In this document: one piece after another, positions 1-7,046 of the stretch
How positions within the stretch are numbered: position 1 is the first letter of the stretch
Layout of the letters: each line of letters starts with the position of its first letter
Source: an uncultured Clostridia bacterium
GTDB taxonomy: Bacteria > Bacillota > Clostridia > Oscillospirales > Acutalibacteraceae
Assembly: GCA_944384985.1 (NCBI GenBank)
Contig: CALWVM010000002.1
Span: 1-64,000, forward strand
Direction: 5' to 3'
Length of the DNA: 64,000 bases
Notes under the pieces: model-generated
What the model saw: the letters and a program-made list of their open reading frames with translations, nothing else
Told to the model about the DNA's origin: nothing
The model's database searches: none
Program-made: the position numbers and the translations under genes

Positions 1-106
1 CAACTCTACCTTAACACAGGTCCTTTCTATTCGCTATCTTTTTTCTTATTTGTCACACATCATTGTAACACCTACAGACGCAAAATCAAAACCGCTTTGT
101 TGCCGC

Positions 107-135
107 TTGCTTTTTTTGCGGAACCTTGCTACAAT
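107..135 (+). promoter_or_regulatory. Probable sigma-A promoter of pyrB
   Basis: A -35 box TTGCTT (107-112) and a -10 box TACAAT (130-135) are separated by 17 bp. The start site would be near 142, leaving a leader of about 70 nt before pyrB. I see no clear PyrR-type attenuator hairpin in that leader. Positions 1-106 hold nothing else I can identify. Confidence 0.6.
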
Positions 136-213
136 AATACGAAATGCTTTGCGGCGCGTGTATGTGACGTCGGACGTGAAGCGAGGAATTTAACTTTACC
201 GGGAGTGACCGAT

Positions 214-1284
214 ATGAAGGCACGCAACCTGATAGACCTTGCGGACATGACAAAAGAGGATTTGGCAGAGATCATCCGTCTTGCGGGAATGATCCGCGAT
301 AACCCTTCCATATTTACGGACGCTTGCCACGGCAAGATCATGGCGACGCTGTTCTATGAGCCATCTACGCGCACGCAAATGTCTTTCCAGACCGCCATGC
401 TGCGCCTTGGCGGCAAGGTGATCGGCTTTGACAACCCCTCCAACGCGTCGGTCGCCAAGGGCGAAAGCTTAAAAGATACCATCCGCGTGGTCAGCGGCTA
501 CGCCGACCTGATCGTCATGCGCAACCCCGTGGAGGGGTCGGCTCTTGCCGCGTCGTTTTATTCCAAAAGCCCCATTATCAATGCGGGCGACGGCGGCCAC
601 CTGCACCCGACGCAGACACTTACCGATCTTGTGACGCTCTCCTATGAAAAAGGCACGCTGGAGGGCTTGACCATCGGGCTTTGCGGCGATATGAAAAACG
701 GCAGAACGGTGCATTCTCTCATTAAAACGCTTTCCCAATATAAAGGGAACCGGTTTGTGATGATTTCCACCCCGCAGCTGCAAATGCCGCCGTATATTCT
801 GAAAATTTTGGACGAAAGCGGCTGTGCATACAGCTTTTCCGACAGCCTGGAGAAATCCATTTCGGAGTTAGATGTGCTGTATATGACGCGCATCCAGCAG
901 GAGCGGTTCCCGTCAGTTGAAGAATATGAAGCGCAGAAGGGCATCTACGTGCTGGACGAGGAAAAGATGCGCCTTGCGAAATCGGATCTTGTCGTGCTGC
1001 ATCCGCTGCCGCGTGTAGATGAGATCACCGTCGGCGTGGATGATGACCCGCGCGCCAAATATTTTGAACAGGCGGAATACGGGATGTATGCGCGCATGGC
1101 GCTTATCATCACCATGCTGCAGGGGCGCAGCGGCACGCTGCCCGAACAGCCGCGCTGGGATGATGCGCGTTCGTGCAAAAACCCGCGCTGTGTTACAAAT
1201 ACCGAACCCTACGTGCCGCACCGGTTCTACGATAAGGGGGGCAAGGCGGTCTGCCTGTACTGCGACAGCCTGCTCGAGGAATGA
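214..1284 (+). CDS. pyrB: Aspartate carbamoyltransferase with fused PyrI-like zinc tail
   Basis: Catalyses carbamoyl phosphate plus L-aspartate to N-carbamoyl aspartate, the committed step of pyrimidine synthesis, in the cytosol. The 356-residue product has the carbamoyl-phosphate loop STRT (in FYEPSTRTQMSF), a DGGHLHPTQTL segment and the HPLPR motif of the ATCase/OTCase family. The ATG at 214 is chosen because GGGAG (201-205) lies 8 nt upstream and the product then begins like a normal PyrB; an upstream in-frame ATG at 97 would precede the promoter. Residues from about 318 add a tail with CX4C (CKNPRC) and CX2C (CLYC) plus a TNTEP segment, closely resembling the zinc domain of the regulatory subunit PyrI but without its allosteric domain. 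The next gene overlaps by ATGA, so both are probably co-transcribed. Confidence 0.95.
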   Translation: MKARNLIDLADMTKEDLAEIIRLAGMIRDNPSIFTDACHGKIMATLFYEPSTRTQMSFQTAMLRLGGKVIGFDNPSNASVAKGESLKDTIRVVSGYADLIVMRNPVEGSALAASFYSKSPIINAGDGGHLHPTQTLTDLVTLSYEKGTLEGLTIGLCGDMKNGRTVHSLIKTLSQYKGNRFVMISTPQLQMPPYILKILDESGCAYSFSDSLEKSISELDVLYMTRIQQERFPSVEEYEAQKGIYVLDEEKMRLAKSDLVVLHPLPRVDEITVGVDDDPRAKYFEQAEYGMYARMALIITMLQGRSGTLPEQPRWDDARSCKNPRCVTNTEPYVPHRFYDKGGKAVCLYCDSLLEE

Positions 1285-1829
1285 AAGCGCTTGTGTTGTT
1301 CGGCTCGCCGCGTGCGGTGGGAAATACTGCCAGGCTTTGCGGCGCGTTTTTAAAAGGGCTGCCCAAAGGCTGTGAAGTCGAGATCGTGCGGCTGTTCGAT
1401 TTCAAACCTGCGCCCTGCAACGATTGCGGCTATTGTAAGGCGGCGGACGGCTGCTCCAAAAAGGATTTGGACGCCTTTATGCGCAGCTATTTTGACGCGG
1501 ATCTCATTGTGGTGGCGACGCCCATCTATTTGATGTCTTTTCCCGCGCCGATGAAAGCGTTGTTTGACCGCTTCCAGAGATTTTATTGCGCACGGTTTCG
1601 CCGTGGCATCAAGACCCCGATCCCAAAGCCCAAAAAGGCGGTTCTGCTGTTGACGGCGGGGGATGAAGCCGCCCCGGGGCTTGAGATGATCTCCCGGCAG
1701 ACGGAGCGCGCGTTTTCCGTGATGAATACCAAAATCGTCGGGACTGTCTGCGCTTCGGGAACGGATGCGCAAAGCGTACGCGAAGCGGATCTGCGGCGTG
1801 CATATCAGCTTGCCGGCAGTATAAAATAG
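1281..1829 (+). CDS. NADPH-dependent FMN reductase / flavodoxin-like oxidoreductase
   Basis: A 182-residue flavodoxin-fold protein. The N-terminal MKALVLFGSPRAVGNTARL has the GSPR...GNT phosphate-binding loop of the NADPH-dependent FMN reductase family, followed by a cysteine-rich segment (CNDCGYCKAADGC, about residues 48-60) and ATPIYLMSFPAPMKALFDR, typical of iron-sulfur flavoprotein-like reductases. It probably binds FMN and reduces quinones, metals or small oxidants; the substrate cannot be told. The start ATGA overlaps the pyrB stop, so translation is likely coupled. Thioredoxin follows 24 bp later, suggesting a small redox group behind pyrB rather than a pyrimidine function. Confidence 0.8.
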   Translation: MKALVLFGSPRAVGNTARLCGAFLKGLPKGCEVEIVRLFDFKPAPCNDCGYCKAADGCSKKDLDAFMRSYFDADLIVVATPIYLMSFPAPMKALFDRFQRFYCARFRRGIKTPIPKPKKAVLLLTAGDEAAPGLEMISRQTERAFSVMNTKIVGTVCASGTDAQSVREADLRRAYQLAGSIK

Positions 1830-1853
1830 AACCAAACGAAAGGTGTGTTTTAA

Positions 1854-2171
1854 ATGGAGATCAAACAAGTAACGCTGGATACTTTCCAGCAGGAAGTCTC
1901 GAAAAGCGAGCTTCCGGTGTTGATCGATTTTTATGCGGACTGGTGCGCGCCTTGTAAGGTGTTTGCGGGCGAGATCGCAGCTTTTGCCGATAAGACAACG
2001 GATGTGAAAGTCTGTAAGATCAACGTGGACGCGTCGGAGGAGCTTGCGGCGATGTACGGTATTCTTTCTATCCCGACTTTGATTCTTGTACGGGGCGGGA
2101 AGGAGATCGCGCGCCGGGTCGGCGGCGGAGAAGTAGAGGACATTGAAGCGTTCGTTGCCGAAAGCCTGTAA
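1854..2171 (+). CDS. trxA: Thioredoxin
   Basis: A 105-residue cytosolic thioredoxin, the normal family length. The active site is WCAPCK in a FYADWCAPCK context (the family usually has WCGPC; Ala at this position is a tolerated variant). The cis-proline follows in SIPTLILV, and a C-terminal helix completes the fold. It acts as a general dithiol reductant for enzymes such as ribonucleotide reductase. AAAGGTG lies upstream of the ATG. It is the last gene of the pyrB-reductase-trx group and is followed by a strong hairpin terminator. Confidence 0.93.
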   Translation: MEIKQVTLDTFQQEVSKSELPVLIDFYADWCAPCKVFAGEIAAFADKTTDVKVCKINVDASEELAAMYGILSIPTLILVRGGKEIARRVGGGEVEDIEAFVAESL

Positions 2172-2209
2172 CACAAAAGGAAAACGCGAACTGAAATAAC
2201 CCCAAAAGA

Positions 2210-2248
2210 AAGCCGCGGCAGGTGGTGTTGCCCATTCTGCCGCGGCTT
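2210..2248. terminator. Bidirectional terminator between trxA and a convergent gene
   Basis: A perfect 12-bp inverted repeat: AAGCCGCGGCAG (2210-2221) and CTGCCGCGGCTT (2237-2248), with a 15-nt loop. It lies between the ends of two convergent genes and probably stops both transcripts. Confidence 0.75.
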
Positions 2249-2265
2249 AGTTTATATATTTGGTT

Positions 2266-2856
2266 TTAGGAAACGTTGTAATAAATTTTCCTCGAAAGCG
2301 TGCCGAGATCTGCGTCGCTTTGCGCGTCGGCAGTGAACCCGGGGTATTGCACTTCACAATAGGTGTCATACCAAATGTATTCGATATCCTGCGTATCCCC
2401 GTAAAAGCCGTACAGCGTGGCGGCGTTGCGATAAGAGATCAGAAAAGGGGAGTACCGCTTGTAAACGTGCACAGTCGGCTCGCCGGAGGTTTCATCCGCT
2501 TCCAAAAAAGCTTTATGCGCACCGTCTGCGGAAACAGCACTGTCGGCGTAGGAGGTGTGCGTCAGGATGGCGGCAAATGCGGCGACCAGTACGGAAAGCG
2601 TGCACAGTACACACAAAACGACCTGCAAAGCGCTATGCAAAAGGCGGTCTCCCGCGCGCTTGTGCCGTTTCAACCAGATCACGAGACAAATCGTTAGTCC
2701 CACGCTGCCTGCACAAAACGGCAGCGAGAGCCAGGCGTGTAGCGGCTTGCCGAATAAGCAGACGGAAAATCCGAAAAGATCCGCCGCGATTGAAATGGCG
2801 CTGAATAGGAAAAGAACGGCGAAAACCGCCGCGGAAATTTTTAATTTGTTTCGCAT
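2266..2856 (-). CDS. Hypothetical membrane protein
   Basis: A 196-residue protein I do not recognise. The first half contains three hydrophobic segments (about residues 7-27, 41-62 and 78-100), with KRHKRAGDR between the second and third. The remainder is a soluble, aromatic-rich domain (YKRYSPFLISYRN, YIWYDTYCEV). The soluble part is probably extracytoplasmic by the positive-inside rule. No catalytic motif is visible. It converges on trxA and shares its terminator, and its function is unknown. Confidence 0.6.
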   Translation of the reverse strand: MRNKLKISAAVFAVLFLFSAISIAADLFGFSVCLFGKPLHAWLSLPFCAGSVGLTICLVIWLKRHKRAGDRLLHSALQVVLCVLCTLSVLVAAFAAILTHTSYADSAVSADGAHKAFLEADETSGEPTVHVYKRYSPFLISYRNAATLYGFYGDTQDIEYIWYDTYCEVQYPGFTADAQSDADLGTLSRKIYYNVS

Positions 2857-2894
2857 AGGCTCACCTGAAAAAGAAATTGCCGAAGCGGCAAAGT

Positions 2895-2985
2895 AAAAAC
2901 CTGCGAAGCGCGACTTGCACCCCCGCAGGCTTTACAAGAAGTTACAAATCCGATAGCATCACAGATGCGGGACTCGACCCCACTT
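2895..2985 (-). other. tRNA-like remnant ending in a terminator-type hairpin
   Basis: Read on the minus strand, the segment starts with a T-arm-like string (GGGGTCGAGTCCCGC), passes a stretch resembling a degenerate anticodon arm (GATTTGTAACTTC), repeats a T-arm-like string (GGGGGTGCAAGTC), and ends with CCTGCG...CGCAGG (2900-2905 and 2924-2929) followed by five T. No complete cloverleaf can be folded. It lies just downstream of the tRNA-Leu terminator. It may be a decayed tRNA gene or an old integration scar. Confidence 0.3.
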
Positions 2986-3022
2986 AAAAAAGAAAAAGTC
3001 CGAACGCGAATTGCGTTCGGAC
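2985..3022 (-). terminator. Terminator of tRNA-Leu
   Basis: On the minus strand a 10-bp stem is formed by GTCCGAACGC (2998-3007) and GCGTTCGGAC (3013-3022), followed by a T-rich run (2985-2996). It sits seven bases past the CCA end of tRNA-Leu. Confidence 0.85.
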
Positions 3023-3028
3023 GCAGTC

Positions 3029-3115
3029 TGGTGCGGATAAGAGGACTTGAACCTCCACCGAGTTGCCCCGACTAGAACCTGAATCTAGCGCGTCTGCCAA
3101 TTCCGCCATATCCGC
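3029..3115 (-). tRNA. tRNA-Leu (anticodon CAG)
   Basis: A type II tRNA on the minus strand with acceptor stem GCGGATA/TATCCGC, discriminator A and an encoded CCA end (3029-3031). The anticodon loop TTCAGGT gives CAG and is closed by CTAGA/TCTAG. A long variable arm (CGGGGCAACTCGG) is typical of Leu tRNAs, and the T arm reads GGTTCAAGTCC. It reads CUG codons. Confidence 0.95.
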
Positions 3116-3152
3116 ATATTCAGCACGAAGCGGTTTTTCCGCGTGCTCGAAT

Positions 3153-3181
3153 ATAATAGCATTGAAAAACGGATTTGTCAA
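3153..3181 (-). promoter_or_regulatory. Promoter of tRNA-Leu
   Basis: On the minus strand a consensus TTGACA (3181-3176), a 17-bp spacer and TATTAT (3158-3153) lie about 37 bp upstream of the tRNA 5' end. Confidence 0.75.
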
Positions 3182-3241
3182 TTCTTTTTTTCGATTTTTC
3201 CGAAGAAATCCTGCGCACGCGTAGAACCGTGCAGATTGTGC

Positions 3242-3270
3242 TTGACGACACATGCAAAAAAGGATAGACT
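3242..3270 (+). promoter_or_regulatory. Candidate promoter of the acyltransferase gene
   Basis: TTGACG (3242-3247), a 17-bp spacer and TAGACT (3265-3270). The predicted start near 3277 would give a very short leader with the GAGG ribosome site at its extreme 5' end, so the assignment is tentative. Confidence 0.45.
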
Positions 3271-3288
3271 GAAAATGAGGTGAATGCA

Positions 3289-4326
3289 ATGGAGCAGACG
3301 ACTGAACGAAGAAGGCTTGACTATATTGATTTTGCAAATATTGCTGCCGCTTTTGCAGTTATATGCCTGCACTGTTCGGGCGGTGTAAGTCACTATGAAG
3401 AGGATCGCCGCTGGTATCTCGCCCTGTTGATTCAGACCGTAATGCATTTTGCTGTGCCGGTATTTTTTATGATTACAGGCACAACGCTGCTCGAATACCG
3501 CAAACGATACAGCACGAAGACCTTTTTTAAAAAGCGGGCGCTTCGTGCAGGGATCCCGTTTTTGTTCTGGTCTGTCGTCTACCTGCTTTTCCCGGTTCTG
3601 CTGTATCAAAACCCGTTTCCCGATTTTACGGCATTCCGTGATGCGATTTTAAACAATGGCGCAACCAATATTTTCTGGTTCTTTTATGCGTTGTTTGGGG
3701 TTTATCTCGCCATGCCTGTCCTATCTCTGCTCGCAAAGCCGGAGAATTTTAAGAGCATAGAATACCTTTGCCTGCTCAGTTTTGCATTTAATGCTCTGCT
3801 GCCGGTATTTACGCGCTATGTCGGCCCGGTTTATGTGGAACTGAAACCTGTGATTGTCGGCGGGTATCTTAGTTATGTCTTCCTGGGGTGGCTCATTCGC
3901 AATGAGCGTTATTCCAAAAAGACACGTCTGTTGATTTATGCGGCGGGGATTTGCAGCACGATCTTGATGTTCTTCGGAACTTGGGCCTTTACGAGACAGA
4001 GCGGCGCGGTCGATGGCTTTTTCATGGAATACAACTCCATAGCCTGTTTTCCGATGTCGGCAGCGTTGATGCTGGCTTTCAAGCACTTTCCGTGGGAAAA
4101 GGTCTATCGATTCATCCCGCAAAAGCTTGTGACCAAAGCTGCGGGCGCGGGATTGGGCGTCTATGTTATGCATATGCTGGTCCTGCAGGTAAATGAAAAA
4201 TACGGATGGTTTGACAACCATCCGATGTATTACATGGTATTTATGCCGATCCTCACCTATGTGTTCTGTGTGCTGCTCACTTGCTTGCTGCAAAAGATCC
4301 CGGTCGTGCGGCGCTTGATCCCGTAA
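3289..4326 (+). CDS. Membrane acyltransferase, OafA/YrhL (acyltransferase 3) family
   Basis: A 345-residue integral membrane protein with about ten hydrophobic segments. The N-terminal RLDYIDFANIAAAFAVICLHC matches the family signature in which the histidine after the first membrane segment is catalytic, followed by PVFFMITGTTLL and the RAGIPFLFWSVVY arginine-containing segment. Such proteins O-acetylate or otherwise acylate cell-surface glycans, peptidoglycan or lipids; the acceptor here is unknown. The ATG at 3289 follows GAGG (3277-3280) by 8 nt; an in-frame GTG at 3280 overlaps that site and is unlikely. It stands alone between tRNA-Leu and a convergent HAD gene. Confidence 0.85.
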   Translation: MEQTTERRRLDYIDFANIAAAFAVICLHCSGGVSHYEEDRRWYLALLIQTVMHFAVPVFFMITGTTLLEYRKRYSTKTFFKKRALRAGIPFLFWSVVYLLFPVLLYQNPFPDFTAFRDAILNNGATNIFWFFYALFGVYLAMPVLSLLAKPENFKSIEYLCLLSFAFNALLPVFTRYVGPVYVELKPVIVGGYLSYVFLGWLIRNERYSKKTRLLIYAAGICSTILMFFGTWAFTRQSGAVDGFFMEYNSIACFPMSAALMLAFKHFPWEKVYRFIPQKLVTKAAGAGLGVYVMHMLVLQVNEKYGWFDNHPMYYMVFMPILTYVFCVLLTCLLQKIPVVRRLIP

Positions 4327-4344
4327 GTGCAGTTCAATGAAGAA

Positions 4345-4376
4345 CATGCGGAGAGATTTTCCTATCTCTCCGCATG
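4345..4376. terminator. Bidirectional terminator
   Basis: A perfect 13-bp stem: CATGCGGAGAGAT (4345-4357) and ATCTCTCCGCATG (4364-4376), loop 6 nt. It overlaps the stop region of the convergent HAD gene and follows the acyltransferase gene. Confidence 0.7.
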
Positions 4377-5180
4377 AAATCTTTGTTCTAAAAATCTTGC
4401 TACGCCGTCCTCATCACAGCTGCCGATCACACCGTCCGCTGCTGCTTTGAGTTCCTCTGCGGCGTTTTGTACCGCATATTTTTCATCAGCGCAGGCGAAC
4501 ATGGGCAGATCATTGAAATTGTCGCCGAATACAACAAGCTTGTCCGCGCCGCAAAGCCTTTTCGCTTCCAACGCCGCGCTGCCCTTGCCCGCTTTTTCGG
4601 AATAGACTTCCAAAAACCAATACGGGGAATAGCTGTCCGCATAGAAAGAAAAGGAGATACCGTCGATCCTTTGAAGCTCCTTTGTAACGGGCAGAAGGTC
4701 CTCGTGCGTGTCTACAAGGCTTAGGTAGGTTGCGTGCTGCCCATGCGGCACTTCAAGTTTTTCCACACGCCGAAACCGGCCTTGAAAGCTGTCTTTGCGC
4801 GCTTCGTAAAAATCCTTTTGGACCTGCAGCCTGTGCTCGGTAAAATGGATAGACAAAAGCCCGTCATCGCCGAATAGAAACAGCTGCGGCGCCTTGTTAT
4901 GCCGTTCAAAAGCCTTGAGCGTTTCGACTAGCGGCGAAGTTTCGATTGCATGGTAGGCGAGCACCCTTTTTTGCTTCAAATCATATAAAAACACGCCGTT
5001 GTTGAGCACGGCGGGTGCGCGCAGGTCTAACGACTCCACAAGCGTGCTCGCCGTCATAAAGGTGCGCGCCGTTGCTATGGACAGCAGAAGCCCTTCCTTT
5101 GCAAGCGCATTTATGATTCGTGCGCTTTCTTGCGAGACCGCGCCGCTGCTGTTCAGCAGTGTGCCGTCAAGGTCCGTCAA
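4362..5180 (-). CDS. HAD-superfamily Cof-type phosphatase, start disrupted by frameshift
   Basis: A 272-residue phosphohydrolase of the Cof/YidA (type IIB HAD) group. Motif I is TDLDGTLLN; a cap domain follows, with a late KRLCGADKLVVFGDNFNDLPMF segment giving the motif III lysine region and motif IV GDNFNDLPM. It probably dephosphorylates sugar phosphates or flavin/PLP phosphates. The reading frame opens with TTG at 5180, which has no ribosome site and deletes the beta strand before motif I. A far better start, ATG at 5194-5192 with GAGG upstream, runs MKTLF then hits TGA. Adding one T to the TTTT tract (5179-5182) would give MKTLFLTDLDGTLLN in frame. So this is either a sequencing indel, a recent mutation, or a slippage site. 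Confidence 0.85.
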   Translation of the reverse strand: MTDLDGTLLNSSGAVSQESARIINALAKEGLLLSIATARTFMTASTLVESLDLRAPAVLNNGVFLYDLKQKRVLAYHAIETSPLVETLKAFERHNKAPQLFLFGDDGLLSIHFTEHRLQVQKDFYEARKDSFQGRFRRVEKLEVPHGQHATYLSLVDTHEDLLPVTKELQRIDGISFSFYADSYSPYWFLEVYSEKAGKGSAALEAKRLCGADKLVVFGDNFNDLPMFACADEKYAVQNAAEELKAAADGVIGSCDEDGVARFLEQRFHAER

Positions 5181-5298
5181 AACAGTGTTTTCATAAATTA
5201 CCTCATTTGATTAGATGACATATTGTAACACACTATGCGCCAAAACGCAATCTACGCCGAAAAACAACAACCCTGATAGAATGTGAATACAACAGAAA

Positions 5299-5328
5299 AC
5301 AGCCGACTGCTTTTACGCAGTCGGCTGT
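5299..5328 (-). terminator. Terminator of the O-antigen-ligase-like gene
   Basis: A perfect 12-bp stem: ACAGCCGACTGC (5299-5310) and GCAGTCGGCTGT (5317-5328). On the minus strand it is followed by TTTTC and lies 18 bp past the stop of the upstream gene. Confidence 0.75.
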
Positions 5329-5346
5329 AAGTTGTTTTACAAAGCT

Positions 5347-6798
5347 TTAAACGATCTGTGCAGGCTCATGTACATTTTCCTGCCGCTCGTCATTGCTCGG
5401 TGCCTCGTCTTTCGGCGCGCTCGTCGAAATGGTCTCCTGCGGTTCGCCGAGGTTGCAGCGTTCCACAATGGCAAAGAACATCGTAACAATCAACAGATAG
5501 GGGATCGGGCTGAAAATGCCGGGATTAACGAGCGACATTAGTTCCAAACTGACATAGGAGAGAAATACAGTCATGTTGAACATGGTCGGCTTTTTCCAAA
5601 GCAGAATGATACGGCGGATGAACTGATAGGCGTATGCCGCGATCCCCACAAGCCCAAAACTTGCGGCGATCTGAATGGGCGCGCAGTGGTACCATGCGAT
5701 GGAAAAATCCGCACCCGCGTAAACGTCGCGGTTGCCCATATAGCCGATACCCGTACCGAAAATAGGATGATTCAGAAAGTCCTCAATCCCTCGTCTGTAC
5801 TGGTAATAGCGGACTTCCTGCTGTTCTCCGATGAGCACGCCGTTGATTGCGGAAAGCAGGCGGTCGATGGTCGAGCCGAAAAAGCTGATGAATTCGCTGG
5901 AAAAGATCAGCAAAGCAAAAACGATACAAATACAAATGGAAATGTAAGTCAACCGCCGCCTGCGGTCATATAGGATGAACAGCGTGCAGCACATAAGCAT
6001 TTCCACCGCGCCGAAAACCAGCCCGCCGCGCGAACCGGTCAGTAAAATGCAGAAATAGAATACGAACCCCAGCACAATCGCGTATGGCTTCTTGTTCCCG
6101 CGCAGGAACGCAAACGGGATGCACAGCATTAAAAAGGTCGAATAGTTGTTGCGCCACTGCATGAACAGCAGATCGTGGGTCTCAAGCACTTCGTTGATGT
6201 TGACCATGTAAAACGCAATGGTGACAAGGCTTGCAAAGCACCCGGCAATGACCATGATGAGCGTGACCTTTTCGATCAGCGAATAGCTTTTGCGCACGGT
6301 CAGATGTGTGTAGAAAATGCTGTATAAAAGCACCATGCCAAAGCCCAGCGCCAGAACGTAAAACAGCGAAACGCCGCTGAAATATTCTTCTTTGGAAATG
6401 AACCCGACGCCGCCGAGCGTCACCGCAACGGAAACAAACACCATCGCGCCCGTAAGCGAGCCTTTAAAAGAGAGCTTTTTCCAATATAAAACGAAATGCA
6501 GCAAAAGGCAAACGATGAGCACTATGCCGAGCGGCACATATTGAATGAATATGCTGTAAGAATTGTAGCATTTGGAAGCGAGCAGGCAAATGAACATGAA
6601 CGGCATAAAGGTGGCGAGCAGATCGTCGCAGATCACGAGCGTTGCACCGATGATGCACGCAAATACCAGCACGCCGATGACGTTCAATTCAAAAACTGCA
6701 AAAACGGCCGCTACGGCAAAAAGCAGCATCATGTAGCGACCCGTCATCATCAGGTCCCGCACATGCTGGAGCTTCTCCAGAAACAGCGTTCGATTCAT
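5347..6798 (-). CDS. O-antigen ligase / Wzy-like polytopic membrane protein
   Basis: A 483-residue protein with about eleven membrane segments. The long loop before the late membrane helices holds RYYQYRRGIEDFLNHPIFGTGIGYMGN, matching the O-antigen ligase/polymerase (Wzy_C) pattern of a helix followed by NHPxxGxG; an upstream LLTGSRGGLVFG is also typical. Members ligate or polymerise glycan chains on undecaprenyl or lipid carriers at the outer face of the membrane. ATG 6798 is preferred because GAGG sits 8 nt upstream; a TTG 39 bp earlier has none. The C-terminal 35 residues are acidic and probably cytosolic. No glycosyltransferase or flippase gene is adjacent, so the substrate is unclear. 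Confidence 0.8.
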   Translation of the reverse strand: MNRTLFLEKLQHVRDLMMTGRYMMLLFAVAAVFAVFELNVIGVLVFACIIGATLVICDDLLATFMPFMFICLLASKCYNSYSIFIQYVPLGIVLIVCLLLHFVLYWKKLSFKGSLTGAMVFVSVAVTLGGVGFISKEEYFSGVSLFYVLALGFGMVLLYSIFYTHLTVRKSYSLIEKVTLIMVIAGCFASLVTIAFYMVNINEVLETHDLLFMQWRNNYSTFLMLCIPFAFLRGNKKPYAIVLGFVFYFCILLTGSRGGLVFGAVEMLMCCTLFILYDRRRRLTYISICICIVFALLIFSSEFISFFGSTIDRLLSAINGVLIGEQQEVRYYQYRRGIEDFLNHPIFGTGIGYMGNRDVYAGADFSIAWYHCAPIQIAASFGLVGIAAYAYQFIRRIILLWKKPTMFNMTVFLSYVSLELMSLVNPGIFSPIPYLLIVTMFFAIVERCNLGEPQETISTSAPKDEAPSNDERQENVHEPAQIV

Positions 6799-6857
6799 AC
6801 ACTCATCCTCAAATACAGGTTGGCGCACCAAATCCAAAGCGTGCGCAGATGCTTTAT

Positions 6858-6885
6858 ATTATATATGTTTTTTTCGAAAAAACAA
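6858..6885 (-). promoter_or_regulatory. Promoter of the O-antigen-ligase-like gene
   Basis: Minus-strand TTGTTT (6885-6880), a 16-bp spacer and TATAAT (6863-6858), with a leader of about 55 nt. Confidence 0.55.
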
Positions 6886-6968
6886 GATTTGTAACCAATT
6901 TATAATATTATTACAAAAGTGTTAAAAAACTGAAAGCAAGAGTTTTGTCCGCATTTTTTCTGAATTTC

Positions 6969-6997
6969 TTGCAATTTCAAAATCATTATGCTATATT
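6969..6997 (+). promoter_or_regulatory. Promoter of the sialidase-transporter operon
   Basis: TTGCAA (6969-6974), a 17-bp spacer and TATATT (6992-6997), about 50 bp ahead of the GTG start at 7047. It lies back to back with the divergent promoter at 6858-6885. Confidence 0.6.
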
Positions 6998-7046
6998 TTT
7001 TAATTGAATTCAAAACCTTATGTTCGCATGAAAAGGGAGAAACGCC

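Noticed and set aside
142-213. PyrR-type attenuator in the pyrB leader
   Set aside because: The leader of about 70 nt has no PyrR-binding loop or terminator/antiterminator pair that I can fold by eye.
1350-2174. 274-residue minus-strand open frame opposite the flavin reductase and trxA
   Set aside because: It is antisense to two genes with clear motifs, has no ribosome site, and its product is low-complexity Arg/His rich.
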